NCBI GenBank assembly: GCA_030656575.1
Contig: JAUSPO010000104.1
Span: 1-41,033 of the forward strand
Origin: Bacillota bacterium
GTDB taxonomy: Bacteria; Bacillota; Dethiobacteria; DTU022; UBA8154
Reading direction: 5' to 3'
Length of the DNA stretch: 41,033 bases
This document shows, piece by piece, positions 1-8,489 of this stretch (the stretch's first letter is position 1; every line of letters starts with the position of its first letter). Under the pieces are notes generated by a model. That model made no database searches. It saw nothing but the letters and a program-made list of their open reading frames with translations, and was not told the DNA's origin. The position numbers and the translations under genes are program-made.

Positions 1-930
1 GCCGATTGAAGAAAAGGAAAGCTATAAATGGATCAAAAGTATGGACAAAAGTCAGTCTGGCATTTCGAAAGGAATCCGCTTGGTTCACGTTGGTGACCGT
101 GAAGCGGATATCTATGAGTTTTTTGATCATGCTATCGCCAACCAGCAAGATTTTTTGATACGCGTGGTTCAGAATCGAATAACAACGGAAGCCTGCAAGT
201 TGTTTGACAAAGTCAAAAATGAACCACCAGCGGGTAAAATCGTTGTTGGAATCCCCAGGGATACGCGCAGGAATCTGGCTAAGCGAGAAGCCATACTCGA
301 AATCCGATCTAGCCGGGTGCATATGCAAGCTCCTGTCAATATGCCCAAAAAATTTATTAAAAACGGGACTGTAGCTTTATCAATCGTACATGTTCAAGAA
401 ATCAAACCTCCCGAGGGGGTGGACCCCATCGAATGGTACTTGACTACAAGTATGGACATCGTCAACATAGACGAAGCCGTAGAGAAGGTAAACTGGTATA
501 TACACAGGTGGAAGATTGAGCGCTTCCACTACATTTTTAAAAGTGGCTGTGAAATCGAAAAATTGCAAAACCGGACAGCAGAACGCATACAAAAATTAAT
601 TCTCGTCTATTCGATTATTTCTGTTCGCATCCTGGGTATGACCTACCTGGCCAGACATTATCCGGAGGAGCTGTGTACAATGTTCTTCGAGGAAGAGGAA
701 TGGAAGGTCTTGTATTGTATAGCCAATCGAACTTCCATTTCTCCCCAAACCGCTCCAACGATTAAAGAGGCCGTGTCTTATCTCGCCAAGCTTGGCGGAT
801 TCCTGGGACGCAAAGGAGACGGTGAACCTGGTGCCAAGGTGATATGGAAAGGGTTGAATGAACTCAATACTGTACTTAAACATTACAGGTACCTATCTCC
901 ATAATTTGGATGCATTGTGGGTCAAGCATA
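1..930 (+). mobile_element. IS4-family insertion sequence, right part
   Basis: The segment holds the 3' part of a transposase gene and ends shortly after its stop codon at 902-904. Permease homology starts at about 935-940, so the right end of the element must lie between roughly 905 and 935. A stretch such as TGTGGGTCAAGCATAG (about 916-931) is a candidate terminal repeat, but the left end is outside the window so the inverted repeat cannot be confirmed. The element abuts a permease that lacks its N-terminus, which suggests it inserted into that gene. Confidence 0.7.
2..904 (+). CDS. IS4-family transposase, 5' end outside window
   Basis: This DDE transposase catalyses cut-and-paste movement of the insertion sequence. 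The reading frame is open from base 2, so the gene starts upstream; the internal ATG at 41 is not the start. Numbering from that ATG, HVGDREADIYEFF (about 16-28) holds the second catalytic Asp. The IS4 YREK signature is visible as Y-x2-R-x3-E-x6-K in WYIHRWKIERFHYIFK (about 151-166), which supplies the catalytic Glu. The C-terminus (WKGLNELNTVLKHYRYL) is typical of the family. The visible part looks intact, with no internal stop. Whether the whole element is active cannot be judged without its left end. Confidence 0.9.
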   Translation, partial: PIEEKESYKWIKSMDKSQSGISKGIRLVHVGDREADIYEFFDHAIANQQDFLIRVVQNRITTEACKLFDKVKNEPPAGKIVVGIPRDTRRNLAKREAILEIRSSRVHMQAPVNMPKKFIKNGTVALSIVHVQEIKPPEGVDPIEWYLTTSMDIVNIDEAVEKVNWYIHRWKIERFHYIFKSGCEIEKLQNRTAERIQKLILVYSIISVRILGMTYLARHYPEELCTMFFEEEEWKVLYCIANRTSISPQTAPTIKEAVSYLAKLGGFLGRKGDGEPGAKVIWKGLNELNTVLKHYRYLSP

Positions 931-2041
931 GTGCCTAAAGCAGGGGGAATTTATTATTTTGTGAGCAGGAGTATGGAATACGGAGTTGGTGCAGCTGCAG
1001 GGTTTGCGCGCTGGTTTTCCATAAGTTTAAAAAGTTCGTTTGCTCTCATAGGATTAGGTGCATATGTATCCTTAATTACTGATCTGTCTTTAACGCTCAC
1101 TGCTCTCTTTTTTTGTATTTTATTTATTGCTGTTAACCTTTTAGGCATTAAACTGGTTGGAAGAATCCAGATTTATTCGGTTGTCGTCCTTTTCGCCGCT
1201 CTGCTATTTTTTGTCATCTATGGTCTGCCTGCCTTTTGTTTCTTTGGTTAAATATTCTCCTTTTATACTGGATTTTAGAGCCCTTTTTTCAACAGCAGGC
1301 TTTGTCTTTATTTCCTTTGGAGGTTTACTGGTAGTTACAGGGCTGGCCGAAGAGGTAAAAAGACCTGAACGGATTATCCCCATCAGCATGATTCTATCTC
1401 TTCTTGTTGTTGGGTTTTTTTATGGAACCGTAGTTTTTATAACTGTAGGTGTACTGGATAATTTTGTCCTGGAAAGATCAATTACTCCAGTTTCAGATGC
1501 TGCTCTGGTGTTTGCAGGAAATTTGGGAGTAATAATACTGGGAGTCGGGGCATTTCTTGCCTTAATTACTACTGCTAATGCGGGTATTGCATCTGCCTCC
1601 CGTTATCCTATGGCCATGAGCAGGGACGGCCTTTTACCCCATTATTTTCAGTATATTGGGTCCAGATTCCAAACCCCTTATTTTTCCATACTTTTTACCG
1701 GTGGATTTATGGTGGTTATTATTCTATTGTTGAAGCTCGAATTGCTGGTTGAGGTAGCGTCAACGCTGCTTATACTCACATATATACTTGTAAACATTGC
1801 TGTGCTTGTTCTGAGAAAAAGAAACGACCGGGATTATCAACCATCGTTTCGCTCACCTTTTTACCCCTGGATGCAGTTTATAGGAATAATTGGCTTAGGA
1901 CTGCTTATAGCGGAAATGGGAAAGACACCGGTTATCATAAGTCTGTTATTTGTTATCGCCACGCTAATCTGGTATTATCTTTATGCTTTACCCAGGTTAA
2001 AACAAAATGCTGCCGATGATGGTTCCGGGAATGCTGAATAG
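910..2041 (+). pseudogene. APC-family amino-acid permease, truncated and frameshifted
   Basis: Two overlapping frames together encode an amino acid/polyamine/organocation permease. The first (to 1251) gives the TM2-TM4 region, with PKAGGIYYFVSRSMEYGVGAAAGF, matching the family consensus around the first loop and TM3. The second continues with YSPFILDFRALFSTAGF, AEEVKRPER and the later membrane helices to the stop at 2039-2041. The switch lies at the T-run near 1234-1237, consistent with one extra base. The first 40-50 residues (TM1 and its substrate motif) are absent because the insertion sequence ends just upstream. It is therefore probably non-functional. A sequencing error could explain the frameshift but not the missing N-terminus. 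Confidence 0.85.
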
Positions 2042-2050
2042 GTTCCTGCT

Positions 2051-2080
2051 TCCGGTGTAAAATTTCCCGGACTTGTTTTT
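2051..2080. terminator. weak hairpin between convergent genes
   Basis: TCCGG (2051-2055) can pair with CCGGA (2067-2071) and is followed on the plus strand by CTTGTTTTT. It sits in the 61-bp gap between the convergent permease remnant and htpX. The stem is only 5 bp, so the call is tentative. Confidence 0.3.
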
Positions 2081-2102
2081 CAGGGCTTTATACTTCTTCT
2101 TG

Positions 2103-3005
2103 CTACATTTCCCTCAGCCTCTTTACTCTTTTATCCATAGGAGGATGTGTGGCAAAGATATGGGAAGCTGAACCCCTGGCACGTAAGGCAGGGTTAACGA
2201 TGTAAAGACCCTGCAGGGCCTGTTTGTCAAGGGGGCCATCCTGGATCTGCTGCCCCGAAATTTTCTCAAGGGCACTGGCCAGCCCTTCAGGATAACCGGT
2301 TAATTCCACCGCGCTGGCATCAGCCAGGTATTCTCTTTCCCTTGAAATGGCAAACTGGAGGATGCGGGCAAAAATAGGGGCCAGGATGGCCAGAACAATG
2401 ACGACCACTATAACCAGCCCCTGACTTTTTCCTGAATTTCTCCGTCTGCCGCCCATACGGCCGTACCACATGCTGCGCCTGGCAATTTCGCTTACAAATA
2501 CAATTGTCCCGGCCAGAACTATGGCCATTGTTGCAATTAGAATATCATAATTGCGGATATGGGAGAGTTCGTGGGCAATAACTCCTTCCAGTTCCAACCT
2601 GTTCAGCCTGTTTAAAAGCCCTCTGGTTACTGCCACTATCGCTTTTTCTGGACGCCTCCCGGCGGCGAATGCGTTAGGTATATCCGTTTCGATAATGTAT
2701 GTTTGAGGTGTCGGAATACCTGCAGCGATACTAAGGCCTTCAACGGTATGGTAAAGATATGGTTCTTTCTCCTTATTGACTGGATGAGCCCCAGCCATGG
2801 AAGTGACGATATTATGACCGGAATAGTAACTGATCAGGATCACAAAGACCGCGATAACAGCCGCAATAATAATGCCCATAAGGGGCTCTCCCATGTACCA
2901 TCCAAGGGCATAACCCATAGCAAAAAAAAGCAGGGAAAAGCCGAAAAAGAGAAAAAAAGTACGCGTCCGGTTTGCTTTAATATGTCCGTAAACAGGCATT
3001 AACAT
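2103..3005 (-). CDS. htpX: HtpX-like membrane zinc metalloprotease (M48)
   Basis: M48B endopeptidase that degrades damaged membrane proteins at the cytoplasmic face. At 300 residues it has the usual HtpX length. Two N-terminal membrane helices (about 16-35 and 43-62) precede the catalytic domain. The zinc motif HELSH is at 145-149 with Glu146 catalytic, and the third ligand is Glu225 in the SREREYLAD motif. Two more hydrophobic helices lie at about 155-175 and 196-216. The start at 3005 has a GAGAGG site upstream; Met3 is a possible alternative. It lies 25 bp downstream of lemA on the same strand, a frequent pairing that implies one transcript. Confidence 0.93.
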   Translation of the reverse strand: MLMPVYGHIKANRTRTFFLFFGFSLLFFAMGYALGWYMGEPLMGIIIAAVIAVFVILISYYSGHNIVTSMAGAHPVNKEKEPYLYHTVEGLSIAAGIPTPQTYIIETDIPNAFAAGRRPEKAIVAVTRGLLNRLNRLELEGVIAHELSHIRNYDILIATMAIVLAGTIVFVSEIARRSMWYGRMGGRRRNSGKSQGLVIVVVIVLAILAPIFARILQFAISREREYLADASAVELTGYPEGLASALEKISGQQIQDGPLDKQALQGLYIVNPALRARGSASHIFATHPPMDKRVKRLREM

Positions 3006-3030
3006 GGTATTCCACCTCTCAGCTTTTACA

Positions 3031-3585
3031 CTAAAATTCCACTTTTACCGCTCTTCTGGCGGCCTCTTCTTCTACCTGGAAATAGTCCCGGGTGGTAAAT
3101 TTGAAGAAACCGGCAAGAATATTTGTGGGAAAGTGCTGTATTGATGTATTGTAGGACATAACCGTACGGTTGTAGCGCTGGCGGGCATATGCAATTTTGC
3201 TTTCAATCCCGGACAGCTCTTCCTGCAGCAGTTTAAAATTTTCGTTGGCCTTAAGTTCAGGGTAGTTTTCAGCCACCGCAAAAAGGGTTTTCAGTGCTCC
3301 TCCCAGCATATTTTCCGCTTCAGCATTTTCTTTCACGTTTGTGGCATTCATCCAGGCAGAACGAGCTTTAGTGATGTTCTCCAGCAATTCTTTTTCATGC
3401 CTGGCATAACCTTTAACTGTATTTACCAGATTAGGAACAAGGTCATAGCGTTTTTGGAGCAGGGTATCAATGTTGTGCCATGAATTATCAACCATATTAC
3501 GTTTTGCTATGAGGCGGTTGTAGCCGAAAATAATAAAAAGAACTATCGCAGCCGGAACAGCCAAAAAGATATATAGGGTTTGCAT
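3031..3585 (-). CDS. lemA: LemA family protein
   Basis: LemA proteins have one N-terminal membrane helix and a long helical cytoplasmic domain; their biochemical role is not established, though they often sit beside HtpX. The membrane helix covers about residues 4-24. The family core follows: NRLIAKRNMVDNSWHNID, then KRYDLVPNLVNTVKGYA and HEKELLENITKARSAW. The C-terminal half carries the expected QRYNRTVMSYNTSIQHFPTN segment. At 184 residues the length is normal. GGGAGG precedes the ATG at 3585. It is the first gene of the lemA-htpX pair. Confidence 0.93.
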   Translation of the reverse strand: MQTLYIFLAVPAAIVLFIIFGYNRLIAKRNMVDNSWHNIDTLLQKRYDLVPNLVNTVKGYARHEKELLENITKARSAWMNATNVKENAEAENMLGGALKTLFAVAENYPELKANENFKLLQEELSGIESKIAYARQRYNRTVMSYNTSIQHFPTNILAGFFKFTTRDYFQVEEEAARRAVKVEF

Positions 3586-3763
3586 TTTTTACAGCCTCCC
3601 AGAATGAAGATATTTTTTAACTTTCCTTTATATTATTCTTCTTAGCCGGCATATATCCTTGTTTAAATCTGGAAGGATTTAATTAGATATATTATTCAGT
3701 ACAATAAATATATTGTCGTTAAAAAAATAATTAAAATAATTTATAAAATTTTGCATTGCCCTC
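3586..3763. other. AT-rich intergenic region between divergent lemA and ubiD operon
   Basis: The 342-bp gap between lemA (minus) and the first ubiD-like gene (plus) must hold both promoters. The rightward promoter is annotated separately. No leftward promoter for lemA could be assigned confidently. A short palindrome, TAAATC/GATTTA around a 6-base loop (about 3664-3681), is visible. No gene was seen here. Confidence 0.5.
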
Positions 3764-3793
3764 TTGACAAAATGAACCAACAGAAGTTATAAT
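3764..3793 (+). promoter_or_regulatory. sigma-A promoter of the carboxylate operon
   Basis: TTGACA at 3764-3769 and TATAAT at 3788-3793 are both perfect consensus hexamers, separated by 18 bp. Transcription should begin near 3800, leaving a leader of about 128 nt before the first gene. A palindrome covers the predicted start site, so this strong promoter is likely held off by a repressor. Confidence 0.85.
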
Positions 3794-3799
3794 TAAATA

Positions 3800-3813
3800 A
3801 ACAGACGTCTGTT
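3800..3813. promoter_or_regulatory. 14-bp perfect palindrome at +1, candidate TetR operator
   Basis: AACAGACGTCTGTT is its own reverse complement and begins 6 bp after the -10 box, over the predicted transcription start. This is a classic place for repressor binding. The TetR-family gene closing the same operon (14055-14663) is the obvious candidate ligand-responsive repressor. Sequence and position are seen; the regulator-site pairing is inferred. Confidence 0.65.
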
Positions 3814-3927
3814 AGTTTTTTTAAGTGGACTTTCATTTAGTTTTGTTTTTGTTAAAAGCATTTAAGTTTGATCCTAAAGGAGACTTGGCAGTTTTTAAGG
3901 GCTTAATGATCACGAGGAGGAAAGAGA

Positions 3928-5406
3928 ATGGCATACAAAGATTTACGTGAATTTATGGACTACTTAAAACATAAGGAAGAATTAATAAATATTGAAAGGG
4001 AATTGGAAAATGGCTATGAGATATCGGCACTTACCTGGGAATTGGCTGATAAGCTTGGACCGGCTGTGGTTTTTAGAGCCAAGGGTTATGATATTCCACT
4101 GGCAATGAACGTGCATGGTACCCTGAAGCGTAACTGTATGGCCCTGGAAATTGAACCGGGAGATAGTGACAAAGAAAATTTCCTGAAGATTCGCAACAGG
4201 ATTGCAGAAGTGATGGAAGATAAAAGCATGTGGAAGAAACCGGTTATCACCACTGATGCACCTTGTCAGGAAGTTGTAATGACCGGTGATGAAGTAAAAT
4301 TAAGTAAGTTACCCGTGTTTAAATGGAGCCCTTTGGATGGCGGACCATACATTACCATGACCAATATAATTACAAAGGATATGTCTAACTCCGCGAATGG
4401 ATTAAATACCGGGATGTACCGTGTAATGATTCATGACGATAGAACCACTGGTGTAATGTGCTGTGCTACTCAGGATATCGGTATTCATGTCGGTCTTGCC
4501 AGAGCTAAGGGGTTAAAGAAAATGCCACTGGCCATTGCCCTGGGTGTTGACCCTGTGATAAATATTGTTTCCACTACGAAAATGGCATCATATGTTGACG
4601 ATGAATTTGAGCTTGCAGGTGGCCTGCGTGGGGAACCTGTGGAGATGGTCAAATGTAAAACAATTGACCTTCTGGTACCATCTCATGCAGAAATAGTCTT
4701 AGAAGGAGAACTGAATATCGATCCTGCTAATGCACGTATTGAAGGTCCTTTTGCAGAATGGATGGGATATTATGAGGAACCCATGATGCTGCCGCAGTTC
4801 CATGTTACAGCAATTACCACAAGAAAAGATCCTGTCTATCAGGGTTGTATACTTGGACACCCAAATAACGAAGGCGAAATGATCAGAATGCCGGCTATTC
4901 AAGCCAACAATTTTAATGTGTTAAAGCGTACAGTAGTTGGTTTCAGGGAATTTTGGGCGCCTCATAAGTCCCGTGGTTATAAGGTCGTAGTTCAGATCAG
5001 CAAACGCTTTCCCGGATGGGGCAAGCAGGCTGGTTTGGCAGCCCTGAGCAGTGGCCAGGGAATGGCTGCTGCAAACTATGCCGTTGTCGTAGATGAAGAC
5101 ATCGATATTTTTGACCAGGAGGCTGTCGATTGGGCAATCGCTACCCGTATGGATCCCGCCAAGGATGTAATTATCATACCTGAGATGGGTGTTTACCCCC
5201 TAAATCCGGCGGCTTCCGGAAGAGAGGATGTAAATCCGGAGACGGGTTATACAGAATTCTCCTATATCGGCAAAATGGCCATTGATGCGACTAAAAAACT
5301 GGCATCAGAAAACCGTCGTCCCAGTGGTACCCCCGTCCTGCCTGATGAGGATGCCTTGGCCAAAATAAGAGCGAATTGGGATAGTTATGGGTTAAGTAAA
5401 TGGTAA
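3928..5406 (+). CDS. UbiD-family prenyl-FMN-dependent (de)carboxylase 1
   Basis: UbiD enzymes reversibly remove CO2 from aromatic or alpha,beta-unsaturated acids using prenylated FMN and Mn/K ions. At 492 residues it has a normal family length. The catalytic Glu pair is Glu272 and Glu277 in ARIEGPFAEWMGYY, with the expected spacing of five. Arg165 in NTGMYRVMIHDD is the likely partner Arg. The tail carries MAIDATKKL, also typical. GAGGAGG precedes the ATG. It is the first gene of the operon, followed 54 bp later by a PaaK-like ligase and then a second, quite different UbiD. No prFMN synthase (UbiX) is in the window, so the cofactor must come from elsewhere. The substrate is unknown; quinone precursor, phenolic acid, or ring carboxylation roles are all possible. 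Confidence 0.92.
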   Translation: MAYKDLREFMDYLKHKEELINIERELENGYEISALTWELADKLGPAVVFRAKGYDIPLAMNVHGTLKRNCMALEIEPGDSDKENFLKIRNRIAEVMEDKSMWKKPVITTDAPCQEVVMTGDEVKLSKLPVFKWSPLDGGPYITMTNIITKDMSNSANGLNTGMYRVMIHDDRTTGVMCCATQDIGIHVGLARAKGLKKMPLAIALGVDPVINIVSTTKMASYVDDEFELAGGLRGEPVEMVKCKTIDLLVPSHAEIVLEGELNIDPANARIEGPFAEWMGYYEEPMMLPQFHVTAITTRKDPVYQGCILGHPNNEGEMIRMPAIQANNFNVLKRTVVGFREFWAPHKSRGYKVVVQISKRFPGWGKQAGLAALSSGQGMAAANYAVVVDEDIDIFDQEAVDWAIATRMDPAKDVIIIPEMGVYPLNPAASGREDVNPETGYTEFSYIGKMAIDATKKLASENRRPSGTPVLPDEDALAKIRANWDSYGLSKW

Positions 5407-5460
5407 AAAATATATTCTGTAAACATTTTTAATAAACTGAAAGGATGAAGGTGGATATCA

Positions 5461-6813
5461 ATGAGTACAACAATTATTAACTATCCTCATCCACCAGATA
5501 GTTACACTATTGAAACGGCCAGCCGGGAGACTATTGCGGCTATCCAGAATCAGGGGTTTCAGCGTCTCCTGAATTCTGCCTGGCATAAAGTTCCTTTTTA
5601 CCGCCGCAGATGGCAGGCTGAGGGGATAGATATTTCTCGTATCAGGGATATGGAAGATATCCAAAAACTTCCAATAATTAGCAAGGAGGACCTGGAGCAA
5701 AGTTTACGGGATTTCCCTCCCTTTGGTGACTATCAGGGGGATTACCCCTGCTACAGAATTCAAGCCAGTTCAGGCTCCACAGGTTTCCCTAAGCCTATCT
5801 TCCATACGGCTCGCGATTGGGATATCATTACTAATTTTTGGGCAAGACGTTTGGCGGCGCAGGGTGTTCTTCAGGGAGATCTGGTGCAGATCGCTTTTAC
5901 TTATGCTCCATTTATTGTTGGATTTACTTCTACAGAGGGAGCATTAAAACTAGGAGCTACAATTATACCTGCCGGGAGCGGGGCAGTGACACCCAGTGAA
6001 AGGCAAGTAGAGATTGCTCACAGGTGGGGGACAACCGTTATCGGTACAACAGGAGCATATGCTCTCCGCCTTGCTGAAGTAGCTGAGGAGATGGGTTATG
6101 ATCTTAAGAAAGACTTTAAAATCAAAGCTATGTTTCATACAGCGGAATCTCTTACTGAAGAGATGAGGGATAGAATTGAGGGAAAATGGGGGTGTAAATC
6201 TTACAACAACTACGGTTCAGTTGAGACAGGAGCGCCCGCCTGGGAATGCCGGGAACAAAATGGTATGCATATCAACGAGGATGGTTATTTTTTTGAAGTT
6301 GTAGATCCTGTTTCAAAGCAGTCGCTTCCTGATGGAAAAGAGGGTGCACTTGTTATTACATCTCTTTTTAAAGAGGCCGCACCGGTGATCCGCTATATGA
6401 TTGGTGATATAGCTACAATTGTAAATACACCGTGCAAATGTGGGTGTACTTTCAGACGTATTATAAAAATTGCAGGGCGCACAGATGAAATGCTCAAGGT
6501 TAAAGGGATAACAGTATACCCAACTGCTGTTGAAGGGGCCTTACACCGTCTCCCCGAAATCGGCAATGAATATAGAATTGTTATTGACAAAGTAAATGAC
6601 CAGGATCATATTATTCTCCAGGTAGAAACGGATCTTCTTGGTGAGAAGCAAAAAGAGCTACACCAGAAGATAAAACATTCGTTAAAAACGCAGGTAGGCA
6701 TTCAAGTGCCAGTCGAATTTTTTTCTCCCGGTGAATTACAGAAAGAGTTAAACGTGGACCAGAGAATTAAATCGCGTCGAATATTGGATCGACGTAAAAA
6801 TAGTGGAGGGTAA
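5461..6813 (+). CDS. PaaK-like aryl/acyl-CoA ligase (adenylate-forming)
   Basis: Members of this family activate carboxylic acids, classically phenylacetate, to CoA thioesters with ATP. The 450-residue protein carries the P-loop SSGSTGFPKP (103-112), the aromatic-site motif YGSVETGAP (251-259), the ribose-binding Asp316 in RYMIGD, and the hinge region GRTDEMLKVKG (339-349). A CKCGC cluster at 325-329 resembles the metal-binding cysteines of some PaaK relatives. AAGGTGG precedes the ATG. It lies between two ubiD-like genes, so the product may be a CoA thioester used by, or generated after, one of the decarboxylases. The particular acid cannot be read from the sequence. Confidence 0.9.
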   Translation: MSTTIINYPHPPDSYTIETASRETIAAIQNQGFQRLLNSAWHKVPFYRRRWQAEGIDISRIRDMEDIQKLPIISKEDLEQSLRDFPPFGDYQGDYPCYRIQASSGSTGFPKPIFHTARDWDIITNFWARRLAAQGVLQGDLVQIAFTYAPFIVGFTSTEGALKLGATIIPAGSGAVTPSERQVEIAHRWGTTVIGTTGAYALRLAEVAEEMGYDLKKDFKIKAMFHTAESLTEEMRDRIEGKWGCKSYNNYGSVETGAPAWECREQNGMHINEDGYFFEVVDPVSKQSLPDGKEGALVITSLFKEAAPVIRYMIGDIATIVNTPCKCGCTFRRIIKIAGRTDEMLKVKGITVYPTAVEGALHRLPEIGNEYRIVIDKVNDQDHIILQVETDLLGEKQKELHQKIKHSLKTQVGIQVPVEFFSPGELQKELNVDQRIKSRRILDRRKNSGG

Positions 6814-6858
6814 TTACGATTAAAACAATTATTTTGCACGAAAAAGGGGAATTGAAAG

Positions 6859-8241
6859 ATGGGTAAAGACATGCGAACCTGGATAGGGCAGCTGGAAGCT
6901 GCAGGTGAATTACTGGAGATCAATAGTTCAGTAGATCCCTTAACAGAAATGGGAGCCTTGCTCTGGCAGTCCAGAGAGAAAGCTCTATTATTCAACAATT
7001 TAGAGGGTTTCCCCGGCTGGCGTTCCCTTGGGCAGGCACCTGCCAACTATTCCCATGCTGCCCTTGCATTTGAAACAGAGATGGAAAACCTGATTAGTAC
7101 CGTTGCTGGGAAGATGAAGAACAGATATATCCCTGAATCCGTGGAAACCGGTCCCGTAAAGGATGTAATACTTAAAGGAGAAGATGTTGATCTCTCCAAG
7201 TTTCCCATTCATATAGGAGGCACCAAGGATGCCGGCGCTTTTATCACGGCAGGGCTATGTATAACCAAAGACCCTGACACAGGCATAAGAAACATGAGTT
7301 TCCACAGGCTGCAGGTGAAAGGCCGCAACAAGACCGGGATTCTCCTTGTTCCCAGACATACCAGCATAAATCTGCAGAAATATGAAGCAAAAAATGAACC
7401 TATGCCCATAGCCATTTTCATCGGCCACCACCCCCTATACTATATGGCTGCTGCTACAACAGGTCCTTACGAGATGGATGAACTGGAGCTGGCCGGTGGG
7501 CTGCTGGGTGAGCCGGTAAAGACAGTTAAGTGCGAGACCATAGACATTGAAGTGCCCTTTGATGCAGAGATTGTTCTGGAAGGGCACGTATTACCAGGCT
7601 ACCGTGAAGATGAGGGTCCTTTTTCAGAATTCCAGGACTATTACATATCTGGAACCGGGCAAAACCCGGTAATCGAAATTCAGGCCATTACCATGCGTAA
7701 AGATGCTATTTTCAAAAACCTGCAAAACGGTTCAGAAATGGAGGGTTGTATTTTCCACAAAGTGCCAATGGGGGCGGCGATTTATGACCGAATCCGCTCA
7801 GTGGGCGGCTTTGCTGATATAAAAAATGTGCTCGTTTTGCCCGGTATTTTTGGAGTGGCAGTACAGATGACCCCGCGCTTTTACGGGGAGGCCAAAAACG
7901 TTCTCATGGCCGCTCTATCCGGAGAATATCTTCATCCTAAGGTAGCCATTGCTGTTGATGACGATGTAAATATCTTTAACTACTGGGAAATACTTTGGTC
8001 CATAAACACGCGCGTCAACCCGGATGAGGATATTATTATCTTGCCCGGCAGTAGGATCCACTCTATGGATCCCACGGCAAAGGAACTGTTTCCTCCAGGA
8101 ACCCCTTCCTGGCAGCGGGTAGGCGGAAAGATGATCATCGATGCCACCAAGCCTCCCGTTTCAGATCCTGAAGCCCGGGAAATTTTTGAACGTATTCTGC
8201 CCATGGGGCATGGAAAAGTGCACATAGAAAATTTTCTTTAG
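6859..8241 (+). CDS. UbiD-family prenyl-FMN-dependent (de)carboxylase 2
   Basis: A second UbiD homologue of 460 residues, clearly divergent from the first. The catalytic Glu pair is Glu252 and Glu257 in REDEGPFSEFQDYY, with Arg150 in NMSFHRLQ as likely partner. ELAGGLLGEP and the tail MIIDATKPP are shared family motifs. The conserved motifs suggest an active enzyme rather than a degenerate copy. AAGGGG lies before the ATG, 45 bp after the ligase stop. Having two UbiD paralogues in one operon suggests either two substrates or a heteromeric enzyme, as in multi-subunit phenolic-acid and phenylphosphate systems. That reading is inference. Confidence 0.92.
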   Translation: MGKDMRTWIGQLEAAGELLEINSSVDPLTEMGALLWQSREKALLFNNLEGFPGWRSLGQAPANYSHAALAFETEMENLISTVAGKMKNRYIPESVETGPVKDVILKGEDVDLSKFPIHIGGTKDAGAFITAGLCITKDPDTGIRNMSFHRLQVKGRNKTGILLVPRHTSINLQKYEAKNEPMPIAIFIGHHPLYYMAAATTGPYEMDELELAGGLLGEPVKTVKCETIDIEVPFDAEIVLEGHVLPGYREDEGPFSEFQDYYISGTGQNPVIEIQAITMRKDAIFKNLQNGSEMEGCIFHKVPMGAAIYDRIRSVGGFADIKNVLVLPGIFGVAVQMTPRFYGEAKNVLMAALSGEYLHPKVAIAVDDDVNIFNYWEILWSINTRVNPDEDIIILPGSRIHSMDPTAKELFPPGTPSWQRVGGKMIIDATKPPVSDPEAREIFERILPMGHGKVHIENFL

Positions 8242-8489
8242 TAAAAGTATAAAAAGGGATACGTAAGAAATGGTTGGAGTTGTTCTTAAAAAAATCTTCT
8301 GTATCTTTTGCAAGGGTGAATGTGAGGGTCACAGCTTAAACACAATGTATAGAAAATTTCAAATAGGAGTTATATTGCCCTATGTTTGCAAATTTTGAGA
8401 GGGGGGGGTGAACTTTAAGATAAAAAAAATACAAGGAACAGTCGAAGTATTTAATTTTTAATTTTTAATAAAAAAAGGGGGAATTACTA

